A DNA stretch of 64,000 bases. Origin: Bradyrhizobium zhengyangense (lineage in GTDB: Bacteria > Pseudomonadota > Alphaproteobacteria > Rhizobiales > Xanthobacteraceae). The notes beneath the pieces were generated by a model that worked only from the letters and a program-made list of their open reading frames with translations, did no database searches and was not told where the DNA came from. Where the stretch lies: positions 372,001 to 436,000 of the forward strand of contig NZ_JAKLUA010000001.1 in the NCBI RefSeq assembly GCF_022012435.1, read 5' to 3'. The position numbers and the translations under genes were made by a program. Below are positions 17,530-26,240 of this stretch, piece by piece (position 1 is the stretch's first letter; every line of letters begins with the position of its first letter).

Positions 17530-20283
17530 ATGTCCAAGGACACCAAGGCCGCGCAGAAGCGCATCGACCAGTTCTTCTCCGGTCCCGGCGCGCGGGCGGA
17601 CGATTGGCGTGATCTGGTCGAGGCTGCCAAGGTTTGGGCGCGCGGCGGCGATCGCGCGGCTTATGACGAGGCGCTGGCCAGTCTGTCGGTGACGGAAGAA
17701 TTCCACGGCTATCCCGGCCTGCAATTGATGGCGGCCCTGCGCGAGGCAGCCTCGTCGGGCGATGCGGCCGCCTCGCGGTCGCTTGCGACGCGGATCACCC
17801 AGGCCTTGGCCACGCGATCCTTCCGCCAGCATGCCGGCGATTGGAATGCGAAGGAAGATGGCAATGGCGATGCGCCCGAACTGGTGTCGCCCACCTTCGG
17901 TGGTCATAAGGCACGCCGACCCTATTTCGAGACTTTGATCGTCACCGGCATGTCGTCCAGCCAATGGCCGGCTCTCGCGGCCGAATGGCGCAAGCTGCGC
18001 CGCCCCGAGGATGGCTTCATCTACGAACCGGTCATCGTCGGCAGCCTCGAAGACGCCTTCTGCGCGACCATGCTCAATCCGAATCTGGGCGCCGTCATCA
18101 TCAACGAGGGCTTTGGCCTTCGTTCGCGGCACGATGCGCCGGTCCTCCGTTCGTTGACGGCTACGGCCGGTCTCAAGGATGAATCCGACGCGTCCGCGCT
18201 GCGGCTTGCCCAGATCATCAAGCGGGTCAGGCCCGAGCTCGACCTCTACATGATCTCGAACCGCGACGTCGAGGAACTCGCCGGTAATCCCGAGGCCAGC
18301 GTCGTTCGCCGCATCTTCTATTCGGTGGAAGAGCTGTTGGAGCTGCATCTGTCGATCCTCGAGGGCATCCAGGATCGCTACGACACGCCGTTCTTCGACA
18401 ATCTCAAGAAATACGCCCAGCGTCCGATCGGCACCTTCCACGCGCTGCCGATCGCCCGCGGCAAGTCGATCTTCAAATCCGACTGGATCCGCGACATGGG
18501 CGAGTTTTACGGCCCCAACCTGTTCCTGGCCGAAAGCAGCGCGACCACTGGCGGTCTCGACAGCATGCTGGAGCCGACCGGGAACATCAAGAAGGCCCAG
18601 GAAAAGGCGGCGAGGGCGCTTGGTGCCGACCGCGTCTTCTTTGTCACCAACGGCACCTCGACCTCGAACAAGATGGCGGTGCAGGCGCTGCTTGCCCCGG
18701 GCGACATCGCGATCGTCGATCGCAACTGCCACAAGTCGCACCATTACGGCATGGTGCTCGCCGGTGCGCAGCCGCTCTATGTCGAAGCGTTCCCGATGAC
18801 GGAATATTCGATGTATGGCGCAGTGCCGCTCAAGACGATCAAGCAGGCGCTGCTGAGCGCCAAGGCCGAGGGCCGGCTCGACCGCGTCAAGATGCTGGAC
18901 CTGACCAACTGCACCTTCGACGGCCACATCTACAACACCCGCAGGGTGATGGAGGAATGTCTCGCCATCAAGCCGAACCTGATTTTCCTGTGGGACGAAG
19001 CCTGGTTCGGCTTCGCGCGCTTCTCGCCGTTCCTGCGCCGCCGCACAGGCCTCGGCGCCGCCAACGACATCGAGGCGTGGATGCGTGATCCCAAATCGGT
19101 CGACGCCTATGAGAAGCAGCAGGCACAGCTTGGCAAGAACCCGACGGATGAGGTTCTGCTCAGCACAAGGCTGATCCCCGATCCCAGGCAGATCCGCTTG
19201 CGGGTCTATCAGACCAACTCGACCCACAAGTCGATGTCGGCGATCCGGCAGGGGTCGATGCTGTCGGTCAAGGACGTCGAATTCCACACGGTCGAGCAGC
19301 AGTTCAAGGAGGCCGTGTTCACGCATGCCTCCACCAGCCCGAACCAGCAGCTCATCGCCAGCCTCGACATCTCGCGGCGGCAGATGGAGCTGGAGGGATA
19401 TGGTCTCGTCGCCAATGCGATCGAGATCGCGTTCGCGATCCGTCAGGCCGTCAACAACAATCCGCTGCTCTCGAAATACTTCCGCATCCTTGGTGCCGAC
19501 GCCATGGTGCCGGCGCAGTACCGCCAGAGCGGCTTCACGGATTATCTCTCGGCTGGCGTGAACTGGGCGACGACGCTGAAAAGCCTCGACGAGGACGAGT
19601 TCTGCCTCGATCCAACCCGCATGACCCTCGTGTGCGGCATGGCCGGCTTCGACGGCACCCAGTTCAAGGGCATTCTCGCCAACGAGTACAACATCCAGGT
19701 CAACAAGACCTCGCGCAACTCGGTGCTGGTCCAGTCCAACATCAACAACACCCGCAGCGACGTCGCGCATCTCATTCGGGTCCTCGCCGAGATCGCAGGC
19801 GAGGTCGACCGCGGGCTGGTGCAAGGCGGCGAAAATGCGCGCAAGACCTTCGAGGCGCGCGTCAAGAGCCTGATGAAGGACGTGCCCGACCTGCCGAACT
19901 TCTCGCACTTCCATCCGAGCTTCCGCGGCGATTCCGGCGCCAAGACCAACGAGGGCGACATCCGCACCGGCTTCTACGCCGCCTATGACGTCGCGGGCTG
20001 CGAGCATATCCGCCTCCACGATCCCGAGATCGACCGCCGGCTGAAGGCCGGCCCCGAACTGGTCTCGGCGAACTTCGTGATCCCGTATCCACCGGGCTTC
20101 CCGATCATGGTGCCGGGCCAGGTGATCACCCAGGAGACGATCGACTTCATGCGCAAGCTCGATGTGAAGGAGATCCATGGCTACGACGCCAAGGAAGGGC
20201 TGAAGCTCGTGCGCACGGAGGCTTTGGCGAAACTTGGCCGGCCGAAGCCCGGTGCGCAGCCGAAGCTCAAGGCCGCGTCATAA
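17530..20283 (+). CDS. Orn/Lys/Arg-type PLP decarboxylase, long form
   Basis: 917 residues from ATG 17530 with GGGAGAG upstream; longer starts (17437) precede the FixK box. It belongs to fold-type I basic amino-acid decarboxylases: cofactor region FFVTNGTSTSNKMAVQALLA and NCHKSHHYG, Asp in FLWDEAWFGFA, and Schiff-base Lys567 in TNSTHKSMSAIRQGSML. The enzyme is cytosolic and would release CO2 and consume a proton. Usual members have 700-755 residues; this one has an extra N-terminal segment of about 130 residues and inserts before the active lysine. The substrate cannot be assigned. An exchanger gene follows after 18 bp, so decarboxylation is probably coupled to substrate/product exchange. Confidence 0.9.
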   Translation: MSKDTKAAQKRIDQFFSGPGARADDWRDLVEAAKVWARGGDRAAYDEALASLSVTEEFHGYPGLQLMAALREAASSGDAAASRSLATRITQALATRSFRQHAGDWNAKEDGNGDAPELVSPTFGGHKARRPYFETLIVTGMSSSQWPALAAEWRKLRRPEDGFIYEPVIVGSLEDAFCATMLNPNLGAVIINEGFGLRSRHDAPVLRSLTATAGLKDESDASALRLAQIIKRVRPELDLYMISNRDVEELAGNPEASVVRRIFYSVEELLELHLSILEGIQDRYDTPFFDNLKKYAQRPIGTFHALPIARGKSIFKSDWIRDMGEFYGPNLFLAESSATTGGLDSMLEPTGNIKKAQEKAARALGADRVFFVTNGTSTSNKMAVQALLAPGDIAIVDRNCHKSHHYGMVLAGAQPLYVEAFPMTEYSMYGAVPLKTIKQALLSAKAEGRLDRVKMLDLTNCTFDGHIYNTRRVMEECLAIKPNLIFLWDEAWFGFARFSPFLRRRTGLGAANDIEAWMRDPKSVDAYEKQQAQLGKNPTDEVLLSTRLIPDPRQIRLRVYQTNSTHKSMSAIRQGSMLSVKDVEFHTVEQQFKEAVFTHASTSPNQQLIASLDISRRQMELEGYGLVANAIEIAFAIRQAVNNNPLLSKYFRILGADAMVPAQYRQSGFTDYLSAGVNWATTLKSLDEDEFCLDPTRMTLVCGMAGFDGTQFKGILANEYNIQVNKTSRNSVLVQSNINNTRSDVAHLIRVLAEIAGEVDRGLVQGGENARKTFEARVKSLMKDVPDLPNFSHFHPSFRGDSGAKTNEGDIRTGFYAAYDVAGCEHIRLHDPEIDRRLKAGPELVSANFVIPYPPGFPIMVPGQVITQETIDFMRKLDVKEIHGYDAKEGLKLVRTEALAKLGRPKPGAQPKLKAAS

Positions 20284-20301
20284 GTATCGGAGGGGACCGA
20301 C

Positions 20302-22002
20302 ATGCAGGGTTTTTTCACGTTCCTTCAGCAGAACCCGTATCTGCTGCTGTTCTTCGTCGTCGGCCTCGCCGTCTATATTGGCCGGGCCAGCATCAAGGGA
20401 TATGGCCTCGGCATGGTCGCCGGCGCCATCGTGGTGGGCGCCGGCCTGTCGGTGTGGTCGTCGACCTACGGCGTCAAGCTCGAGCTGAACAACTTTGCCA
20501 AGAGCCTGTTCTACTATCTCTTCATGTACGGGGTGGGCCTGCGTGTCGGGCCATCCTTCATCAACAGCCTGAAAGGTGACGGGCTGAAGTTCTGCATATT
20601 GGCGCTGGTGTCGAGCGTGCTCGGCCTCGCGCTGGTCGTTCTTGGTGCCAAGATCTTCGACCTTCCTGTCGGTGCTGCCGGCGGCATGCTGGCGGGCTCG
20701 CAGACGATGTCCGCGGCGATCGGCTCGGCGGAGCAGGCGATTACCTCAGGCGTCGTCAAGTTGCCCGAGGGTATGAAGCCCGAGCAGGCTTCCGGCATGA
20801 TCGCGCTGTCCTACGGCATCACCTACATCTGGGGCACCGTCGGCATCATCCTGATCTGCAAATATCTGCCGCGCTGGTGGGGTGTCGACGCCAGGGCTGC
20901 CGCGAGGCAGTATGAGCAGGAATTCGGGGTCAAGGATCTCGAAGGCGGCGGCCTCACCGGCTATCGTCAGTTCGGCCTGCGTGCCTATCGGTTGGAAAAT
21001 CCCGCGACCGCCGGAATCAGCATCGCCAAGTTCCGCGCGATGAATCCGGAATACCGGATCGTCAATGTCGGGCGCAACGGCGAGCCGCAGGGGGCCGATG
21101 CCGATCTCGTGCTGCAAAAGGGCGACATTGTCGCCCTTGGCGGCTCGACCGAGCATCTCACCGACAAGATGGGCCTGATCGGCCCGGAGGTCGCAGATGC
21201 CAAGACACTCGGCATTCCCATGGACCAGGCAGACATCCTCATCACCAACAAGGAGATGGTGGGCCGCACCTTCGAATCCTTCCGCGATACGGCGATTGCT
21301 GGCCAGTTGCAGGTCACCAAGGTCGAGCGCGGCGGCGTGCAGATCCCGGCCGGTCTCAAGACCAAGCTGGAGCGGATGGACATCGTCTCGGTGGTCGGCC
21401 TCAAGTCTGCGGTCAGCGAGCTCGGCGACATGTGGGGCCGCATTGCGCGCACCAACACGTCGACCGACCTGCTGACGCTGGCGGTCGGCATGATCCTCGG
21501 CTTCCTGATCGGCATGGTGGACTTCCCGGCGTTCGGCGCCAGGGTTGGCCTCGGCAATGCCGGCGGCCTCCTGCTGTCGGGTGTGATCGTGTCCTCGATC
21601 GTGTCGCGGCTGCGCTTCTTCGGCAACACGCCGAACGCGGCCCGCAACGTGCTCGAGGATCTCGGCCTCGTCGTGTTCGTTGCCATCGTCGGCGTCAATG
21701 CGGGCGCCGGGCTGCTGTCGCAGCTAACGGGTGCGATTGCCCTCAAGATATTCATCGTCGGGTTCATTGCCTGCACGATCCCGCCGTTCATCGTCTGGGC
21801 GATCGGCTTCCACGTCTTCAAGATCAACCCGGCGGTGCTGATGGGCGGCGTCGCCGGCGCGCGGTCGCATTCCGGTCCGTGCCGGGAGGCTGCGGTCGAG
21901 ATCCAGAGCTCCGTGCCCTGGATCGGATTCCCGGTCGGCTATGCCGTCTCGGGTATCCTGCTGACGATCTTCGGCTACTTCGCAATGCTGCTGGCGCAGT
22001 AA
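20302..22002 (+). CDS. Aspartate-alanine exchanger (AAEx) family transporter
   Basis: 566 residues, same architecture as the protein at 13188-14876: an N-terminal membrane half (1-190), two TrkA-C-like domains (about 210-385, e.g. DIVALGGSTEHLTDKMGLIG and MDIVSVVGLKSAVSELGDMW), and a C-terminal membrane half. The motif AGSQTMSAAIGSAEQA lies where the first protein has GALTQSSVIGTASGA. Located 18 bp after the decarboxylase, it most likely carries that enzyme's substrate in and its product out. Such an exchange can be electrogenic, as for AspT with aspartate decarboxylase. Direction and substrate are inferred. Confidence 0.88.
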   Translation: MQGFFTFLQQNPYLLLFFVVGLAVYIGRASIKGYGLGMVAGAIVVGAGLSVWSSTYGVKLELNNFAKSLFYYLFMYGVGLRVGPSFINSLKGDGLKFCILALVSSVLGLALVVLGAKIFDLPVGAAGGMLAGSQTMSAAIGSAEQAITSGVVKLPEGMKPEQASGMIALSYGITYIWGTVGIILICKYLPRWWGVDARAAARQYEQEFGVKDLEGGGLTGYRQFGLRAYRLENPATAGISIAKFRAMNPEYRIVNVGRNGEPQGADADLVLQKGDIVALGGSTEHLTDKMGLIGPEVADAKTLGIPMDQADILITNKEMVGRTFESFRDTAIAGQLQVTKVERGGVQIPAGLKTKLERMDIVSVVGLKSAVSELGDMWGRIARTNTSTDLLTLAVGMILGFLIGMVDFPAFGARVGLGNAGGLLLSGVIVSSIVSRLRFFGNTPNAARNVLEDLGLVVFVAIVGVNAGAGLLSQLTGAIALKIFIVGFIACTIPPFIVWAIGFHVFKINPAVLMGGVAGARSHSGPCREAAVEIQSSVPWIGFPVGYAVSGILLTIFGYFAMLLAQ

Positions 22003-22022
22003 ACAAAAGGGGAAAGAACGCT

Positions 22023-22457
22023 ATGAGAAAATTGACCGTCGGAGCTGCGCTGGCCGCTTCGCTTGCGATCGTTGCAGGTTTCAGCACGCCCACGCGCGCC
22101 GACACCGGCCAGGTCGCCGTCGTCTTCACCAAGGGCGGCTTCATCGTCGGCGTCGGTGGCGGGGAGGGCGTGCTGCTCTACAGGGGCCACAAATATCCCT
22201 TCACGGTATCAGGGATGAGCGTCGGCTTCACGATTGGCGCCTCGACGACCAAGTTCGTAGGCCATGCCTATCACTTGAAGGGGCCGGCCTCGATCGAAGG
22301 TTCCTATGCAGCGGGCGGAGCCGGCGGTGCGGTCGCCGCCGGCGCCGGCGCCGTGCAGTTGCAGAACGGCAATGGTGTGATCCTTCAGCTCACAGGACCG
22401 AAGGTCGGCGCGGAGGTGTCGGCTGCGGTTGGTGGCGTGACCATCAAGCTGAAATAG
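22023..22457 (+). CDS. Secreted small beta-rich protein, paralogue of 30852-31322
   Basis: 144 residues with a signal peptide (MRKLTVGAALAASLAIVAGF ... TRA). The mature part is Gly-rich and beta-like: VVFTKGGFIVGVGGGEGVLL, YRGHKYPFTVSGMSVG, then VILQLTGPKVGAEVSA and VTIKLK. It aligns along its length with the protein at 30852-31322 (shared YRGK/HxYPF, GPKxG, xTIxLK). The composition recalls the DUF1134/EipA and YSC84-type envelope proteins, but I cannot assign a family with confidence. It ends the decarboxylase-exchanger operon (20 bp gap) and is followed by a strong terminator. Confidence 0.78.
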   Translation: MRKLTVGAALAASLAIVAGFSTPTRADTGQVAVVFTKGGFIVGVGGGEGVLLYRGHKYPFTVSGMSVGFTIGASTTKFVGHAYHLKGPASIEGSYAAGGAGGAVAAGAGAVQLQNGNGVILQLTGPKVGAEVSAAVGGVTIKLK

Positions 22458-22481
22458 GCGTGAACGAGGCTTGCAATAAAG

Positions 22482-22508
22482 CGGGCTGCGTCACCGCAGC
22501 CCGTTTTT
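22482..22508. terminator. Rho-independent terminator
   Basis: CGGGCTGCG (22482-22490), loop TCAC, then CGCAGCCCG (22495-22503), followed by five T (22504-22508). It closes the decarboxylase operon on the plus strand and lies just before the 3' end of the convergent PPK2 gene. Confidence 0.9.
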
Positions 22509-22527
22509 CATGTTGGGATCATGCGTC

Positions 22528-23328
22528 TCAATATCGCTCTTCGACGAATTTCAGCCCGCGCAGGCTGGCCTGATCGTTGTAGCGGCCCTTGTGGGAGCGC
22601 TGCGGCAGCTTGACCTTCTCGCGCTTGATCTTCTTGTAAGGGATCGCCTGCAAAATATGCGAGATGATGTTGAGGCGGGCGCGCCGCTTGTCGTCGGAGC
22701 GGATCAGTCGCCATGGCGCATGCTTGGTGTCGGTCGCCTCGAACATCATGTCTCGCGCGCGGGAATAATCGTACCAGCGGCCAAACGACTCGGTGTCCAT
22801 CGGGCTCAGCTTCCACTGCCGCAACGGATCCTCGATCCGCGCCCTGAAGCGGAGCTCCTGCTCCTCCATCCCGACCTCGAGCCACAGCTTGATCAGGATG
22901 ATGCCGGCGTCCACGGCGAATTTCTCGACCAGCGGGCACAATTCCAGGAAGCGCTTGTGCTCGGCCGGCGAGCAGAAGCCCATAACATATTCGACGCCGG
23001 CGCGGTTGTACCAGCTGCGGTCGAAGATCACGATCTCGCCGCCGGCGGGATACTGCTCGATATAGCGTTGCAGGAAGAGTTGGGATTTTTGACGATCGGA
23101 AGGCGCGGGCAGGGCGCAGACGCGGAACACGCGCGGGCTGACCTTTTCGGTCAAGGCCTTGATGGTCCCGCCCTTGCCGGCGGCATCGCGCCCTTCGAAG
23201 ATGATAATCACCTTCAGCTTTTGGGCCCTGACCCATTCCTGCAGGTGGCAGAGCTCGACCTGGAGCTTTTCCAGCTCCTTCTCATAAGCCTTGCGCTTCA
23301 TTTTTTCCGCGGGCTCGTTCTTGGCCAT
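22528..23328 (-). CDS. ppk2: Polyphosphate kinase 2 (PPK2) family
   Basis: 266 residues from ATG 23328 (AAAGGA 6-7 bp upstream); a longer frame to 23403 runs through a palindromic repeat and is rejected. Walker A is GRDAAGKGGTIK, the lid/Walker B region is FDRSWYNRAGVEYVMGF, and the C-terminal WRLIRSDDKRRARLN is typical. PPK2 proteins move phosphate between polyphosphate and nucleotides. This is the one-domain class 1 type, which mainly makes GTP or ATP from polyP. It lies downstream of 23456-23911 on the same strand, past the repeat, so it could be reached from FixK box 5. Confidence 0.9.
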   Translation of the reverse strand: MAKNEPAEKMKRKAYEKELEKLQVELCHLQEWVRAQKLKVIIIFEGRDAAGKGGTIKALTEKVSPRVFRVCALPAPSDRQKSQLFLQRYIEQYPAGGEIVIFDRSWYNRAGVEYVMGFCSPAEHKRFLELCPLVEKFAVDAGIILIKLWLEVGMEEQELRFRARIEDPLRQWKLSPMDTESFGRWYDYSRARDMMFEATDTKHAPWRLIRSDDKRRARLNIISHILQAIPYKKIKREKVKLPQRSHKGRYNDQASLRGLKFVEERY

Positions 23329-23345
23329 GCCTGTCCTTTCGGCTG

Positions 23346-23450
23346 CTAGAGCATGATCCGGAAATGTGTGAAGCGGTTTTCCGAAAAGATCATGCTCAAA
23401 CAAAGAGCTAAAGCGCGATGACGATTCAACCCAATCTCATCGCGCTTCAA
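23346..23450. repeat. Bradyrhizobium-type palindromic intergenic repeat
   Basis: Two palindromes side by side. First GAGCATGATC (23350-23359) pairs with GATCATGCTC (23389-23398), enclosing GAAGCGGTTTTCCG. Then AGCGCGATGA (23411-23420) pairs with TCATCGCGCT (23438-23447). I recognise this combination as a high-copy repeat in Bradyrhizobium and other Rhizobiales genomes. It fills the gap between two minus-strand genes and would form hairpins in their mRNA. Confidence 0.8.
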
Positions 23451-23455
23451 CGTCG

Positions 23456-23911
23456 TTACTCGTCGTCCCATGAAATGGTCACGCCGATGTCGCCCGGCAT
23501 GCCGCCCGGAAAATCGATGACCTGATAAGCGATGCGATAGCCGCGCGGCTTCAGATAGTCGGTCCAGAGCTGGAAGATTTCCTTGGGGATCCCGGTCAGC
23601 GTGGTCTCCCAGCCCTTTTCCATCTGGTTGATGGCGCGCCCCTTGTCGGTGCAGAGCGAATTGGGGAAACGATAGACCAGCACCTCGGTGAGGCCGTTGC
23701 GCACGGCACGCTGGATGATCGTCGCGGCGAGCTTGATCTTCTCTTCCTCGCTCTTGCCGGAGGGCTTGCTCAAGCGCTCGATCAGCGCACGCTTCTCGGC
23801 TTCGGCGGCGGCGGCAAGTCGGACATACTCTTCCGCCTTCTCGGCCTCTTTCAGTGCGGCCTCTTTGCGGATCTGGGTGGCGTTGGGAATGAGATCGTCA
23901 AGCCCGGGCAT
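23456..23911 (-). CDS. Conserved hypothetical protein with coiled-coil N-terminus
   Basis: 151 residues. The N-terminal 60 are Ala/Glu/Lys-rich and helical (QIRKEAALKEAEKAEEYVRL). The C-terminal part reads like a compact domain (LVYRFPNSLCTDKGRAINQM ... YRIAYQVIDFPGGMPGDIGV). No signal peptide. No family is recognised. FixK box 5 lies 69 bp upstream, shared with the divergent DUF3302-like gene. Confidence 0.8.
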   Translation of the reverse strand: MPGLDDLIPNATQIRKEAALKEAEKAEEYVRLAAAAEAEKRALIERLSKPSGKSEEEKIKLAATIIQRAVRNGLTEVLVYRFPNSLCTDKGRAINQMEKGWETTLTGIPKEIFQLWTDYLKPRGYRIAYQVIDFPGGMPGDIGVTISWDDE

Positions 23912-23980
23912 GGCTGCGGCTCCCTGTGATTATTCGAACGGCATTTGCAGAAACGCTATGTCCGGCGTGGGACATTTCCC

Positions 23981-23994
23981 TTGATTCAAATCAA
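23981..23994. promoter_or_regulatory. FixK/FNR-type box 5, between divergent genes
   Basis: TTGATTCAAATCAA, a perfect TTGAT-N4-ATCAA palindrome. It is 69 bp from the minus-strand start at 23911 and 60 bp from TTG 24055 on the plus strand. Confidence 0.82.
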
Positions 23995-24054
23995 GCAAAT
24001 TGCGGGCCGAGCTGGACACAGTGCAGCAAGTGCACGTTTGGCCGGGAGAGACCT

Positions 24055-24486
24055 TTGAGCGATCAGCTAAATCCGATGGCACCGCACCATCTGCCGTTCT
24101 ATCTCGCGCCGGGGAGCGGGGCCGACACGCTGATGGTGGTGATGGGGATATTCCTGATCGGCACCGTGCTCTGGATCGGCACGCTTTATTGGAAGCTGCA
24201 CAGCCTTCCCGAGCGGATGGCACACAAATCGCAGAAGCTCCAATTCGAGTTCGTGGCCGTGCTGGGCCTGATCTCGCTGTTCACCCATATGCACATCTTC
24301 TGGATCGCAGGCCTGCTGCTCGCACTGATCGACATCCCCGACTTCGGAACGCCGCTGCGCAGCATCGCTGACTCTGTCGAGAAGATTGCCGATGCGACGC
24401 CGGGAGAGGCGGGCGAACCTGCTGAAGCGCCACCACCGGCCGAGACGCCGGCTACCCCCAAGGAGAAGGAGCACAGCCATGTTTGA
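24055..24486 (+). CDS. Small inner-membrane protein, DUF3302-like partner of HlyD
   Basis: 143 residues from TTG 24055 (GGGAGAG upstream); ATG 24076 is the alternative. Longer frames cross FixK box 5. Two hydrophobic helices: TLMVVMGIFLIGTVLWIGTL and VAVLGLISLFTHMHIFWIAG, then a Pro/Glu-rich tail ending HSHV. The layout resembles E. coli YibI/YiaW (DUF3302), which always precede an HlyD-type protein (YibH/YiaV). The same order holds here: its stop overlaps the HlyD start by 8 bp. Confidence 0.72.
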   Translation: MSDQLNPMAPHHLPFYLAPGSGADTLMVVMGIFLIGTVLWIGTLYWKLHSLPERMAHKSQKLQFEFVAVLGLISLFTHMHIFWIAGLLLALIDIPDFGTPLRSIADSVEKIADATPGEAGEPAEAPPPAETPATPKEKEHSHV

Positions 24487-25714
24487 GCTTATGTTCTGCT
24501 CGCTCCTCACGATTGTGCCTGATTATCTCTATCGCCGCTATGGCCAGGGCAAGCGCTTTGGCAAGGAGATCACGTTCTTCTCGGTCTGGTATGAGCTGCG
24601 CTGGGGCATCACCGGCTGTTTGATGCTGACGATTTCGCTGATCACGATGATCTTCTATTTCCATCCGGCGACGGATTCGGCGACGCTCTACTATCGAACC
24701 GTACCAATCGCGCCTGTAGGCGTGGCTGGCCGGGTAGCCGAGGTGAATGTCGGCTTCAGCGCGCCGGTGAAGAAGGGTGACGTGCTGTTCAGGCTTGACA
24801 GTGCGAAGCAGGAAGCCGCGCTCGAAACCGCCAAGCGCAAGGTTGCCGAGATCGACGCCACCTTGCAGACAGCGCAGGCAGAAGTCGTCAAGGCCGAGGC
24901 CCAGATCGGCGAAGCCAAGGCGAACTATCAGCAAGCCAAGGATGAGCTGGACGTCAAGAGAGAGCTCCAGAGCCGCAATCCCGGTATCGTGCCGCAACGT
25001 GACATCGACAAGCTTAAGGTGCTGGTCGATCAGCGTCAGTCCGGCATCGATGCTGCGACCGCTGCAAGACAGGCGGCGTCATTGCAGGTCTCGACCTCGC
25101 TGCCGGCGCAGAAGGCAAGCGCCGAAGCTGCCGTGGCGGAGGCGCAGGTGCTTCTGGACCAGACGGTCATCCGCGCCGGCGTCGACGGCCGGGTCGAACA
25201 GTTCCTGCTCCGCACCGGTGATGTCGTCAATCAAATGCTGCGGCCTGCGGGGGTGCTCATCCCGGACGGCGCCGGCAGAAAGGCTCTGCAGGCTGGCTTC
25301 GGCCAGATCGAAGCTGGCGTGCTGAAGGAAGGAATGGTGGCGGAAGCGGCCTGCATCTCAAAACCTTGGGTAATCATTCCCATGGTCATCACGACTGTGC
25401 AGGACTACATCGCGGCCGGACAGTTCCAGGGTGGCCAGCAACTGGTCGAGGCGCAGAACGCGGCCGCGCCCGGCACGATCCTGGTGTTCCTCGAACCGCT
25501 CTACAAGAACGGGCTCGACGGCGTGACGCCGGGCAGCAGCTGCGTCGTCAACGCCTATACCAGCAATCATGAGGAAATTTCGGCGGAGCATACCAGCACC
25601 GGCCGGGCCATCGCGCTTCACGTCGTCGATGGCGTCGGCCTCGTGCATGCGATGCTGCTGCGCATTCAGGCCTTGCTGATGCCCATCAAGACGCTCGTGT
25701 TGAGCGGTCATTGA
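24479..25714 (+). CDS. HlyD-family membrane fusion protein
   Basis: 411 residues from ATG 24479 (GGAG 9 bp upstream). One N-terminal helix (GCLMLTISLITMIFYF), a lipoyl/biotinyl half (APVGVAGRVAEVNVGFSAPV), a long coiled-coil hairpin (about 110-230, KQEAALETAKRKVAEIDATL), the second lipoyl half (TVIRAGVDGRVEQFLLRTGD), and a C-terminal beta-barrel. It resembles YibH/YiaV/EmrA-like periplasmic adaptors. No cognate pump or outer-membrane channel is adjacent, so its partner is unknown. It sits in an operon with the upstream small membrane protein. Confidence 0.85.
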   Translation: MFELMFCSLLTIVPDYLYRRYGQGKRFGKEITFFSVWYELRWGITGCLMLTISLITMIFYFHPATDSATLYYRTVPIAPVGVAGRVAEVNVGFSAPVKKGDVLFRLDSAKQEAALETAKRKVAEIDATLQTAQAEVVKAEAQIGEAKANYQQAKDELDVKRELQSRNPGIVPQRDIDKLKVLVDQRQSGIDAATAARQAASLQVSTSLPAQKASAEAAVAEAQVLLDQTVIRAGVDGRVEQFLLRTGDVVNQMLRPAGVLIPDGAGRKALQAGFGQIEAGVLKEGMVAEAACISKPWVIIPMVITTVQDYIAAGQFQGGQQLVEAQNAAAPGTILVFLEPLYKNGLDGVTPGSSCVVNAYTSNHEEISAEHTSTGRAIALHVVDGVGLVHAMLLRIQALLMPIKTLVLSGH

Positions 25715-25732
25715 TTGCTCGAAGGAATAGAA

Positions 25733-26155
25733 ATGGATCCAGGAAAATCGATTGCGCTGGGCGGGCTGATCTCGGTTTCGCTGCTCGCCAACATCAGCCA
25801 GGCGGAGGCCATCGATCTCAACGGCCCCTGGGCGACCGACGCAAACAACTGTCAAAAGGTCTTCGAGCGCAAGGGCAACCAGGTCGGCTTCACCGACATG
25901 TCTGAAGTTTTCGGCGGCGGCTTCATCGTCGATGGCGACCAGATCATCGGCAAGTTCGCACGCTGCCGGATCAAGGCGCGGAAGGACGACGGGCCAAATG
26001 TCAATCTGATCGCGGCCTGCGCGACCGACATCATGCTTTCCAGCGTCCAGTTCAGCCTGAAGGAGCTGGATGCCGACAGTCTCGTCCGCCTGTTCCCGGG
26101 CATGGAGGACATGGAGATCCGCTATCACCGCTGCCCGGCGAAGCCTGGGCAATAG
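25733..26155 (+). CDS. Secreted protein of unknown function
   Basis: 140 residues from ATG 25733 with AAGGAA upstream. The signal-like N-terminus is MDPGKSIALGGLISVSLLAN ... QAEA. The mature part begins IDLNGPWATDANNCQKVFER and has a few Cys (NNCQKVF, ARCRIKA, AACATD, HRCPAKP) that could pair in the periplasm. No family recognised; similar short proteins occur in Bradyrhizobium. It lies 18 bp after the HlyD gene and before a sensor kinase, so it may belong to the same FixK-driven operon. Confidence 0.75.
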   Translation: MDPGKSIALGGLISVSLLANISQAEAIDLNGPWATDANNCQKVFERKGNQVGFTDMSEVFGGGFIVDGDQIIGKFARCRIKARKDDGPNVNLIAACATDIMLSSVQFSLKELDADSLVRLFPGMEDMEIRYHRCPAKPGQ

Positions 26156-26240
26156 TGCCCGCTCTGTGGCCTGTTGGAGCCACGCAATTCCCGCTAGAAT
26201 TATGGCTAGAAGCGGCTGGAAAGGCCGCCGGCGGAGCGAG

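Noticed and set aside
17497..20178. 893-codon minus-strand open frame
   Set aside because: Exact shadow of the decarboxylase gene, with no motif of its own.
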